Source of the DNA: QWOP01 sp003669605
GTDB taxonomy: Bacteria > Planctomycetota > Planctomycetia > Pirellulales > UBA1268
Length of the DNA stretch: 7,921 nt
Assembly: GCA_947481985.1 (NCBI GenBank)
Contig: CANKIK010000159.1
Location: 1-7,921, forward strand
Direction of reading: 5' to 3'
The position numbers and the translations under genes were made by a program. Below are positions 1 through 5,206 of the stretch, piece after piece. How positions within the stretch are numbered: the first letter of the stretch is position 1; every line of letters begins with the position of its first letter. A model generated the notes under the pieces. That model did no database searches, was not told where the DNA came from, and worked only from the letters and a program-made list of their open reading frames with translations.

Positions 1-196
1 GCCCCTTTACGCCCGCCCGGCCATCCATGGCCCCGGCGGGCTGTTTTTTTGCGCTGCGTCGTGCCGCTCCTCGTCCACGCCCGGGCCATCCATGGCCCCG
101 GCGGGCTGTTTTTTTGCGCGGCGTCGTGCCGCTCCTCGTCCACGCCCGGCCATCCATGGCCCCTGCCGGCTTTTTTTTTGCGCGGCGTCGTGCCGC
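1..196. repeat. Tandem array of a 64-65 bp terminator-like unit
   Basis: Three successive copies start at 21, 86 and 150 (periods 65 and 64 bp); the third diverges after about 196, and positions 1-20 look like the end of a further copy, so the array probably starts left of the window. Each unit begins with CCATCCATGGCC, lying in an inverted repeat (perfect 7 bp arms 83-89 and 92-98 in unit 2, 6 bp arms in units 1 and 3). In units 1 and 2 a short GC hairpin follows (GCCC-CGGC-GGGC, 30-41 in unit 1), then a T-run (44-50, 109-115, 171-179; 7, 7 and 9 T), then GCG, a GGCGTCGTGCCGCT block and a spacer. The hairpin plus T-run resembles a rightward intrinsic terminator. The copies are contiguous, with no unique spacers. 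Confidence 0.85.
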
Positions 197-200
197 TGGC

Positions 201-294
201 CAGTTTTGGTAACTGACGCAAGTTTCGAAGAACCCGCTGCAACCTGAATGGTGGCAGCGGGTTCTGTCTTTTTATGCGGTCGCGGGCCGTCAGG
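201..294. repeat. 94 bp hairpin element, copy 1
   Basis: This segment matches 5079-5172 without gaps; by eye about 83 of 94 positions agree, and the central block of about 40 bp is identical. It begins with a 5 bp inverted repeat (CAGTT-TTGGT-AACTG, 201-215). It then has a perfect 11 bp stem, GAACCCGCTGC (230-240) against GCAGCGGGTTC (254-264); inside the 13-nt loop ACC and GGT can pair further around a TGAAT pentaloop. In this copy the stem is followed by TGTCTTTTT, so it could act as a rightward terminator. It abuts the end of the tandem array. It may be a REP-like or MITE-like dispersed element or a conserved terminator; the sequence alone does not decide. Confidence 0.8.
230..273 (+). terminator. 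Possible intrinsic terminator within hairpin element 1
   Basis: An 11 bp GC-rich perfect stem (230-240 with 254-264) is followed by TGTCTTTTT (265-273). The stem is strong, but the U-tract is interrupted, starting four bases after the stem. It would stop transcription entering from the left, before the methyltransferase unit. The matching hairpin at 5108-5142 lacks the long T-run, so termination may not be the shared function. Confidence 0.4.
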
Positions 295-509
295 TCGTGC
301 TGCAGACTGGCGTCGTTCTTGGATGTGCCGCTCGTTCAAGCCGCACAGAACGTCGTGCCCGTGGCTGTCACGGCGGGCGACAAGATCGAGAGCCTGCGGC
401 AATGGGCCTCCGGTCGGTGCCTAGAAGCGGATCGCGCGGGTGTGTGTTCGCGGTCGGAAGGTGGCAGTGGCCGTCGCTGAGAGTGGTGTGGGAGCCGGGG
501 GCAAATTGA
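274..509 (+). pseudogene. Possible frameshifted C-terminal gene remnant
   Basis: From about 307 the frame that begins at 274 reads like protein, with G/C-rich third positions: LDVPLVQAAQNVVPVAV, then an amphipathic stretch GDKIESLRQWASGRCLEADR, ending at TGA 478-480 after SGRR. The +1 frame over about 460-509 continues plausibly (SLRVVWEPGAN, stop at 507-509), which would suit one frameshift near 460-475. Its left part runs into hairpin element 1 and has no recognisable start region. I do not recognise the family. This could be chance openness in GC-rich DNA, hence the low confidence. Confidence 0.25.
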
Positions 510-648
510 GCAGCCAGACCAGCGGCATGAATAGACAACGGTATCGGAGTCGCGTCGCTCCTCTCGTCTCAATTCGGCTACGCCTCGGCAGGCGGAAAGA
601 GGTTGTCTCTTGGCAGGGCAAGCCCGGTGCTAGAGACTGGGGACAAGT

Positions 649-732
649 ATGGGTGCATGTCAGGCGGCCGACGTCGCGGCCGCGATTCGCGAAGCCGACG
701 GTCGGGCCGCGCAGATCACCGACTGGAGTTGA
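649..732 (+). CDS. Possible 27-residue ORF upstream of the methyltransferase
   Basis: ATG 649 opens 27 codons, ending at TGA 730-732, 40 bp before the methyltransferase start. The peptide begins MGACQAADVAAAIREADGR and ends AAQITDWS. GGGG (639-642) lies six bases upstream of the ATG as a weak ribosome site. Composition is protein-like (acidic, alanine-rich helix), unlike the other frames here. It could be a leader peptide, the truncated end of a lost gene, or chance. No family is recognised. Confidence 0.2.
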   Translation: MGACQAADVAAAIREADGRAAQITDWS

Positions 733-763
733 GGCCTTCGGACCCGAGGCTTTCCAGTGCAGC

Positions 764-767
764 GGAG
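764..767 (+). promoter_or_regulatory. Ribosome binding site of methyltransferase 1
   Basis: GGAG is separated by five bases from ATG 773. It decides the start of this gene against the open frame that continues upstream to 440. Confidence 0.6.
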
Positions 768-772
768 AACAC

Positions 773-1513
773 ATGTCGATCCGTGACGCGTGCGAGGACT
801 GGCGCAGGTTCGACGCCGAAAGGATTCCAAGCAAGGCTTCGACGCCACAACTCGACGGCTTCCTGGCGGGGCTGCCGGCGACGGACCAGAAAAACCCGCC
901 GCTGGCACTACTCGATGCGGGGTGCGGCACCGGGCGGCTGAGTCGACAACTGTATGACCGGGGATTCTCCGTGCTGGGCGTCGACGTCAATGCGGATGCC
1001 GTTCGCATTGCCCGGAAGTTGGCAGTGTCGGCCGACGCCGCGGGTCGACGGCTGCGGTTCGAGGAGGCCGACTGGTCGTCGGATCACAGCCCCTCGCTCG
1101 ACGGCGGGCCATTCGACGTGGTCGTCTGCCAGTTGGTTATCTCGATCATCGGCGTTGCTCCCCAGCGGATAAATCTCCTGCGGCACGTCCGCGACCACCT
1201 CCGACCGGGTGGCTGGCTCTACCTGTCGGCGTCGGGGGTGTCGGACACCATCAACGCGGCATACGCCCGGCTCTATGCCGAGGACTTCCCCCTGACGGGC
1301 GAGCGGCACACATATCTGTCACGCGACGATCGTTGCGAGATTCTCTACATGACCCATCACTTCACGGTGGACGAACTCACGGGCCTGTTCAAGACGGCTG
1401 GTTTCGGCCGGATCAGCATCACGACCGAGAAGGAGTCGAGTAGCCGCCGGCCGGACGAGGCGGCGTACTTCCACTACGCCACCTGCCAAGCAGGCCGCGC
1501 CCAAATCGTATGA
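773..1513 (+). CDS. Class I SAM-dependent methyltransferase
   Basis: A 246-residue soluble Rossmann-fold methyltransferase that would move a methyl group from S-adenosylmethionine to an unknown substrate. Motif I is LLDAGCGTG (46-54). The acidic residue after strand 2 is D71 in VLGVDVNADA, which should bind the ribose hydroxyls. FEEADW (96-101) supplies the acidic residue near the adenine, FDVVVCQLV (114-122) is strand 4, and LRPGGWLYLS (143-152) is the usual post-motif III segment. The C-terminal third (about 155-246) has the family's helix plus FTVDELTGLFKTAGF pattern. The start at 773 is chosen because of GGAG just upstream and because similarity to the family begins there. The gene is followed closely by an aldehyde dehydrogenase, so the two are likely co-transcribed; whether both act on one small molecule is inference. 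Substrate not predictable. Confidence 0.88.
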   Translation: MSIRDACEDWRRFDAERIPSKASTPQLDGFLAGLPATDQKNPPLALLDAGCGTGRLSRQLYDRGFSVLGVDVNADAVRIARKLAVSADAAGRRLRFEEADWSSDHSPSLDGGPFDVVVCQLVISIIGVAPQRINLLRHVRDHLRPGGWLYLSASGVSDTINAAYARLYAEDFPLTGERHTYLSRDDRCEILYMTHHFTVDELTGLFKTAGFGRISITTEKESSSRRPDEAAYFHYATCQAGRAQIV

Positions 1514-1547
1514 TGATGTCGCACACCCTCATTTCATGCCCGCCATC

Positions 1548-1552
1548 GGAGG
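1548..1552 (+). promoter_or_regulatory. Ribosome binding site favouring the TTG start of the dehydrogenase
   Basis: GGAGG lies seven bases before TTG 1560. The alternative ATG at 1536 lies upstream of this site and has no purine-rich site of its own, so the TTG start is preferred. Confidence 0.6.
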
Positions 1553-1559
1553 TGCTCTG

Positions 1560-2984
1560 TTGCCACCCATCAATGTGTTGACAAACCCCTACACGAATGC
1601 CGTGATAGCCGAATACGCTCTCGAAACGTTCGAATCCGCCGACGCCAAGATCGGCAAGGCCCGCGGTGCCCAAGAGGCATGGGCGAAGTTGTCGCTCGAC
1701 ACCCGGCGGCGGCTGTTTCTCCAGGCGATTGCCGCCATCGAGCCGGAGTTGGAGAGCTACGCGTGCCGCATCTCCGACGAGATGTTCAAGCCCATCACGC
1801 AGGCTCGCCAGGAACTGGCTGGCGGCATTGCCAAACTTCGGCGGTTGGCCGACCTCGCCGAGGATGCAGTGCGTGACCGAGCTGTTGCCGCAGGGGGCAA
1901 ATCGTTTGAGTTCCGGATCCGCCGCGTTCCAAAGGGCGTGATCTACACCATAGCGCCGTGGAATTACCCATTTTTCACCGCTCTCAACAGCATCGGTCCG
2001 GCGCTGCTTGCGGGGAATACGGTCGTGCTCAAGCACGAAAACACCCCGTCGGTCGGTGAGCTTTTCCAGCGCATCTTCGATTCCATGGGCGGCATGAGCG
2101 GCCTGTGCCAGCATCTGTCGATCGACATTCCCACGTCGGACCGGGTCATTCGGGAATCCTCGATCGACCACATCGTCTTTACCGGATCTGTTGCCGGCGG
2201 CGCATCCATCACGAGGCTCGCAGCGGAGCGCGCCGCCAATCCGAAGCTGCGAGAAGGCTTTCTTCAGGTGTCACTCGAACTGGGCGGCAGCGACGCAGCC
2301 TACGTGGCGGCCGATGCAGATCCCGTTGCCGTGGCCCGCATGCTTGTCACGGTCGGGCGGTTGCACAACTCCGGGCAATCGTGCTGCGCCACCAAGCGTC
2401 TGTTTTTGCATCGCACCATTGCCGACGCCTTCATCACCGAAGCGAGAACACTGATGGAGGCTGTCGTTGCCGGGGATCCACGCGCCCCGCAGACCACCAT
2501 GGGGCCGCTCTACGGCGGGCCAGCAGCCATCGACCGCCTCACGGAACTGGTAGGGCATGCAGTCGCCTCGGGCGCCCACATCGAGACCGGTGGTGACAGC
2601 TTCGAAAAGGACGGCTTCACTTTTCTACGCCCCACCCTCCTGACTGGGGCTCATCCGCGGATGCGTATCATGCAAGAGGAGACATTCGGACCGGTTCTCC
2701 CGGTGGCCGTGGTCAACGATGACGACGAAGCCCTGAGCCTGATCAACCACCCGCTGTTCGGACTGACGACATCGGTCTTCACCCATGATCCCGTGCTGCA
2801 GGAGCACGTCCTTGGAGAAGCCCGGTCGGGCACCGTCTACTTCAACTGGTGCAATGACGTGCATCCCGAGGTTGCTTGGAACGGCTGGGGAAGGTCAGGC
2901 AACGGTATGGCTGCCATGTCGGAGTTTGGTTTCCATGCCCTGACCCACGCGCAGTCGGTCGTCAAAGCTCTTCCGTCGGCCTGA
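1560..2984 (+). CDS. NAD(P)-dependent aldehyde dehydrogenase
   Basis: A 474-residue enzyme of the ALDH superfamily, oxidising an aldehyde to the acid (or thioester) with NAD or NADP. All key residues are visible: PWNYP (133-137, oxyanion Asn 135), cofactor-binding Lys 158 in VVLKHEN, FTGS (207-210), general base Glu 240 in SLELGG, nucleophile Cys 275 in GQSCCATKR, and Glu 374 in EETFGPV. Length is normal for the family. GQxCxAxKR is reminiscent of succinate-semialdehyde-type members, but the subgroup is not safe to name. The C-terminal segment has FNWCNDVHPEVAWNGWG and GRSGNG where many relatives have a VNxxD...PWGGxKxSGxG pattern, so it is divergent there. An ATG at 1536 would add eight residues, but GGAGG before TTG 1560 argues for the later start. 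It follows the methyltransferase by 46 bp (22 bp with the ATG start), so probably one operon. Confidence 0.93.
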   Translation: MPPINVLTNPYTNAVIAEYALETFESADAKIGKARGAQEAWAKLSLDTRRRLFLQAIAAIEPELESYACRISDEMFKPITQARQELAGGIAKLRRLADLAEDAVRDRAVAAGGKSFEFRIRRVPKGVIYTIAPWNYPFFTALNSIGPALLAGNTVVLKHENTPSVGELFQRIFDSMGGMSGLCQHLSIDIPTSDRVIRESSIDHIVFTGSVAGGASITRLAAERAANPKLREGFLQVSLELGGSDAAYVAADADPVAVARMLVTVGRLHNSGQSCCATKRLFLHRTIADAFITEARTLMEAVVAGDPRAPQTTMGPLYGGPAAIDRLTELVGHAVASGAHIETGGDSFEKDGFTFLRPTLLTGAHPRMRIMQEETFGPVLPVAVVNDDDEALSLINHPLFGLTTSVFTHDPVLQEHVLGEARSGTVYFNWCNDVHPEVAWNGWGRSGNGMAAMSEFGFHALTHAQSVVKALPSA

Positions 2985-3097
2985 CCATCCCACTTTCCGG
3001 AAAGTCGATCAGCATCAACGCACTGCCAAGCTCCGTCTTTCAGCACCCACACGTTGGTGAACCGCATCCGTGCCATATTCCGGAAATCCAACCCCAT
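2985..3097 (-). pseudogene. C-terminal remnant of a DUF4440/SnoaL-like protein
   Basis: Read on the minus strand from ATG 3097, which overlaps the TGA of the binding protein gene as TGATG, the frame gives GLDFRNMARMRFTNVWVL, then KDGAWQCVDADRLSG. The pattern R-[FY]-T-x-VWV-x-x-DG-x-WQ-x-V is the typical last two beta strands of DUF4440/SnoaL-like NTF2-fold proteins. The rest of the domain (about 80-100 residues) is missing upstream, where the binding protein is encoded instead, and the frame has no own stop: it runs on as antisense of the dehydrogenase to 2837. I therefore read it as a scrap left by recombination. The perfect palindrome ACTTTCCGGAAAGT (2992-3005) lies in it. The match is from memory of the family pattern, not a search. 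Confidence 0.45.
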
Positions 3098-4173
3098 CAG
3101 CGCTGATAGTTCTTGATGAGCTTGTCGAGCAGGGCCTGGTCGCTTTTCGAGGCGAGCACTGTGGGAGTTTCCACGACCGTCGGACCGGTCCCCGCGATGG
3201 CGTTCAACGCCTGGTCGACGATGTTCGCGCCAAGTTCGTTGATAAGGATGGCCGCCGACGCCTTGTACGCGCCGCCCTCGTTGACCGCAGCCAGACCTTC
3301 CTGCAATCCGTCCTGACCAGCCACGAAGATCTTGTTCGGTGCGATGCCTGCACGTTCCACGGCCTGCAATGCACCGAGGGCTGATTCATCGTTGAGTCCA
3401 ATGACGATGCTCAGGGCCGGGTGTTGCTTGAGCGCGGCTTCGGCAGCCTTCAACCCGGAGGCCTGGTCCGCGGACGCCTGGTCATTCTTGGCAACGATCC
3501 TGATGCCGTTGGCCGCAAAGATGCGTTCCACTTCGGTCCATCTCGGGGAAAGGCTGGGGAGACTTGTCAGTGTGGTCACGAGCGCGATCGGATCCTTGAT
3601 CTGGTTGTCCTTGACCCACTTGACGGCTGCGTTGGCGACGATCTGACCCGACTGGGAATGACTGAACGACACATAGCCGTCGCTCTGGTCCATTTTTCCG
3701 AGGTAGGTCAGCCATTTGATCCCCTTCTTCTGTGCCTGTACCTGAAGCGGTTTCAGAGCGCGCTCGTCGATCGGGGTGACGACAATGGCGTCAACGCCTT
3801 GCGTCACCCACGACTGCACCGCATCCATCTGCTGCTCCAGGTTGTTGGACTGCGTGTTGTCGTGCAGCATCGTGACGCAGCCGAGTTCCGCCGCGCGCAC
3901 ATCCGCGAAGCGGCGTACCGCTTTCACGATCGCCGCTTCCGAGATGGAGTGGCTGAAGGCGATCCTGAACTTCCTGCCTGTGGCGCAGGCCTTCTGGCCG
4001 CCGGCACGCGTTTCCTGGATCCTGGCAAGGGCGCTCGCATCCTGGGCAGCCGCCGGTGGCTGCGAGACCGCAAGACCGAAAGCAGCGATAGACAACAGCC
4101 AGACGCGCGACGAAATAAGAGTCTCTCCGTGAGGGAAATTGGTCAGAAAAAGTCGGCGCTCTTGTTCACGCAC
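3097..4173 (-). CDS. Periplasmic sugar-type substrate-binding protein
   Basis: A 358-residue (from GTG 4173) secreted binding protein of the Peripla_BP_4 (RbsB/galactose-type) family, which captures a sugar or related solute for an ABC importer. A signal peptide is visible: SSR (21-23), hydrophobic VWLLSIAAFGLAV (24-36), and SQPPAAAQ as a cleavage region near 44. The mature part has FRIAFSHSISEA (69-80), a first-lobe strand; GVDAIVVTPIDERAL (126-140), the family's 'D-A-I-x-x-x-P' segment; and GLNDESALGALQAVERAG (259-276) followed by FVAGQDG (283-289), the second-lobe signature. GTG 4173 is the only standard start keeping the signal peptide, but it leaves 20 odd residues in front; ATT 4116, six bases after GGAGAG, would give a textbook signal peptide. 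No permease or ATPase gene is in view, so it is an orphan here. It converges with the dehydrogenase. Confidence 0.88.
   Translation of the reverse strand: MREQERRLFLTNFPHGETLISSRVWLLSIAAFGLAVSQPPAAAQDASALARIQETRAGGQKACATGRKFRIAFSHSISEAAIVKAVRRFADVRAAELGCVTMLHDNTQSNNLEQQMDAVQSWVTQGVDAIVVTPIDERALKPLQVQAQKKGIKWLTYLGKMDQSDGYVSFSHSQSGQIVANAAVKWVKDNQIKDPIALVTTLTSLPSLSPRWTEVERIFAANGIRIVAKNDQASADQASGLKAAEAALKQHPALSIVIGLNDESALGALQAVERAGIAPNKIFVAGQDGLQEGLAAVNEGGAYKASAAILINELGANIVDQALNAIAGTGPTVVETPTVLASKSDQALLDKLIKNYQR
4123..4128 (-). promoter_or_regulatory. Ribosome binding site pointing to an ATT start
   Basis: On the minus strand GGAGAG is followed by six bases and then ATT (4116-4114), in frame with the binding protein and right before its signal peptide. 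The GTG start 57 bases upstream has no such site. Either the gene uses AUU or this purine run is chance within codons 16-17. Confidence 0.35.
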
Positions 4174-4310
4174 GGAGGTGCGTCGCTGCTTTCGCTGCCG
4201 ACGAGTCTACCAGCGACGTCGTGCCTTCCTGCGCTCAAAACACGCAATGCGACGAATCGGGCTCCGCGAGGGTTGGGGGGCGGAGAGGATGTGGCCGCTT
4301 CCGTCGGTGC

Positions 4311-4529
4311 TCAGGCCGCTTCCGTCTCAACCTCGCCGGGCAACTTGCTGAGCAGGACTTTCTGCAACTCGATCTTGTTGCCGGCGTTGTCCACGTCGAT
4401 GCCCACGAGCCTCCCTTCGGCGTCATAGTCCAGAACAACGCCCTCCGAAATCTCGCGGCTGTCCACGCTGGGGCGGTCGCACAATTCGATGTACAGAGAG
4501 TCGGTATCGGCGTGATAGTTGAGCTTCAC
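4311..4529 (-). CDS. DUF2283 family protein (putative antitoxin-side partner)
   Basis: A 72-residue protein that matches DUF2283: start MKLNYHADTDSLYIEL, then the ISEGVVLDYDAEGRLVGIDV core (about 27-46), as in family members of the form 'M-K-[IL]-x-Y-x-x-x-x-D-[AS]-L-Y-I ... V-x-x-G-V-x-[LV]-D-x-D-x-x-G-x-[LV]-V-G-[IL]-[DE]-[IV]'. Start is GTG 4529, overlapping the stop of the upstream gene as GTGA, so the two are translationally coupled. Members of this family are often found beside DUF4258-like small proteins, a pairing that has been regarded as toxin-antitoxin-like; activity here is inference. The last ten residues are acidic and probably not part of the fold. Confidence 0.85.
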   Translation of the reverse strand: MKLNYHADTDSLYIELCDRPSVDSREISEGVVLDYDAEGRLVGIDVDNAGNKIELQKVLLSKLPGEVETEAA

Positions 4530-4768
4530 GGTTGGAATCCTCGGTCGGGGAAGGCGTTGTGGATCGTAATTTTATCCTCCAGCGTAACCACTCGCAGGTA
4601 CCGGCCGTCTAGCTCGGGAATTGCGGCCCAAAACCGCCACCGATTCGTCTCCTGCGGCTCGGAATGGACGGCGTTTTCGATGACAAAGACGCACCATTCG
4701 GGCTTGATGGAGGGACGCTTGCGCAGCACCTCGTTCAGGAAGTAGTTCGTGAACAGGTAGTCGGCCAT
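4526..4768 (-). CDS. DUF4258-like small protein (putative toxin-side partner)
   Basis: An 80-residue basic/aromatic protein beginning MADYLFTNYFLNEVLRKRP. The core is EWCVFVIENAVHSEPQETN (about 26-44), then RWRFWAAIPELDGRYLRVV and a TIHNAFPDRGF end. The LRVV segment followed by a D-x-x-T-x-x-x-A-F-x-D-R tail is the DUF4258 style, a family of small proteins with a RelE/barnase-like look. Start choice is uncertain: ATG 4768 fits where similarity starts; ATG 4798 and GTG 4828 are in frame upstream, and none has a strong ribosome site. The stop overlaps the GTG of the DUF2283 gene, the usual layout of a two-gene toxin-antitoxin operon. Family assignment is from remembered patterns; a toxin role is inferred. 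Confidence 0.65.
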   Translation of the reverse strand: MADYLFTNYFLNEVLRKRPSIKPEWCVFVIENAVHSEPQETNRWRFWAAIPELDGRYLRVVTLEDKITIHNAFPDRGFQP

Positions 4769-4848
4769 GAGGATCGGTTCCGGAAGCCGCACGCCCATCG
4801 ATGCACCACGGAATTCTAGCAGAGCCACACGCCGACTGCCCTGCTCGA

Positions 4849-4985
4849 CTATTTCCGAATCCGCTGAGTCGGACTGGTCAAGTCGGCGACCACCCGCGCG
4901 AGCACCGCGGCCCGCTCAGCCTCGGCCAGATTCATATCGGCCACGAGGATCACCGCGCGGGTGAGCAACTCGATCCGACCGGGCG
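4849..4985 (-). pseudogene. Possible remnant of an integrase-like C-terminal tail
   Basis: On the minus strand the frame reads SPGRIELLTRAVILVADM, then NLAEAERAAVLARVVADL, then TSPTQRIRK and a stop. It is amphipathic, rich in A, L, V and R/E at helical spacing, and resembles the tail helices that some tyrosine recombinases carry after the catalytic domain. Upstream on the same strand there is no Arg-His-x-x-Arg-Tyr catalytic region, so any such gene is gone. The assignment is a guess from composition. Confidence 0.2.
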
Positions 4986-4990
4986 AAATT

Positions 4991-5010
4991 GCGTCGCATT
5001 CTGCGTCGCA
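4991..5010. repeat. 20 bp duplicated motif, copy A
   Basis: GCGTCGCATTCTGCGTCGCA recurs at 5187-5206 with two C/T differences, one copy on each side of hairpin element 2. The minus strand of both, each in its own frame, reads C-[DN]-A-[EK]-C-D-A. Confidence 0.6.
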
Positions 5011-5078
5011 GACGGAATCGACCCCGTGCTTTCCCGAGTGAAACCGCGTTTGTTCGGTTCCTGTCCCCGCCATTCGGT

Positions 5079-5172
5079 CAGTTTTGGTAACTGGCGCAAT
5101 TCCCGAAGAACCCGCTGCAACCTGAATGGTGGCAGCGGGTTCTGTCGTTTCGTGCGGCTGTGCGCCGTCAGG
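5079..5172. repeat. 94 bp hairpin element, copy 2
   Basis: Same orientation and length as 201-294, about 88 percent identical by eye. The 5 bp inverted repeat (5079-5093) and the perfect 11 bp stem (5108-5118 with 5132-5142) with its 13-nt loop are unchanged, whereas the flanking bases vary. After the stem this copy has TGTCGTTTCGTG instead of the T-run of copy 1. All differences lie outside both inverted repeats, which suggests that the structure, or very recent spread of the core, is what is retained. Confidence 0.8.
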
Positions 5173-5186
5173 CGTGGACGCCTGCT

Positions 5187-5206
5187 GCGTCGCATTTTGC
5201 GTTGCA
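5187..5206. repeat. 20 bp duplicated motif, copy B
   Basis: Differs from 4991-5010 at two positions. It lies 14 bp beyond the end of hairpin element 2. Confidence 0.6.

Larger units (their letters stand above)
295..772. other. Stretch without an intact gene upstream of the methyltransferase
   Basis: The methyltransferase frame stays open leftward to 440, but the residues it would add (440-772) are rich in R, G and S, have no domain character and lie before a good ribosome site, so I treat them as non-coding in that frame. The stretch holds the possible remnant at 274-509 and a 27-codon ORF at 649-732. TTGGCA at 610-615 resembles a -35 box, but no convincing -10 box lies at proper spacing. 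I see no structured RNA here. Confidence 0.5.

Noticed and set aside
1..196. CRISPR array
   Set aside because: The 64-65 bp units are contiguous and similar throughout; there are no unique spacers between conserved short repeats.
7..402. 131-residue minus-strand ORF across the tandem array and hairpin element
   Set aside because: It is made of the repeats read through in shifting registers (RHDAAQKK-type stretches) and has no protein character; the two hairpin copies differ by mostly non-synonymous changes in this frame.
610..636. Promoter (TTGGCA with TAGAGA) or sigma-54 site upstream of the methyltransferase
   Set aside because: The -10 candidate matches poorly and the spacing is 15 bp; the GC doublet required at -12 for sigma-54 is absent.
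440..772. N-terminal extension of the first methyltransferase back to 440
   Set aside because: The added 111 residues are low-complexity Arg/Gly/Ser sequence without domain character, and ATG 773 has a GGAG ribosome site at good spacing.
1419..2171. 250-residue minus-strand ORF antisense to the methyltransferase end and dehydrogenase
   Set aside because: The plus strand here encodes an aldehyde dehydrogenase with a complete catalytic set; the antisense peptide shows no family pattern.
2992..3005. Palindrome ACTTTCCGGAAAGT as a bidirectional terminator between converging genes
   Set aside because: The stem would have only five pairs, mostly A-T, around a CCGG loop and no T-run follows on either strand; it may simply be part of the coding remnant.
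3421..4428. 335-residue plus-strand ORF antisense to the binding protein
   Set aside because: It is the GC-rich shadow of the real minus-strand gene, which has a signal peptide and family motifs, and it also crosses the DUF2283 gene.
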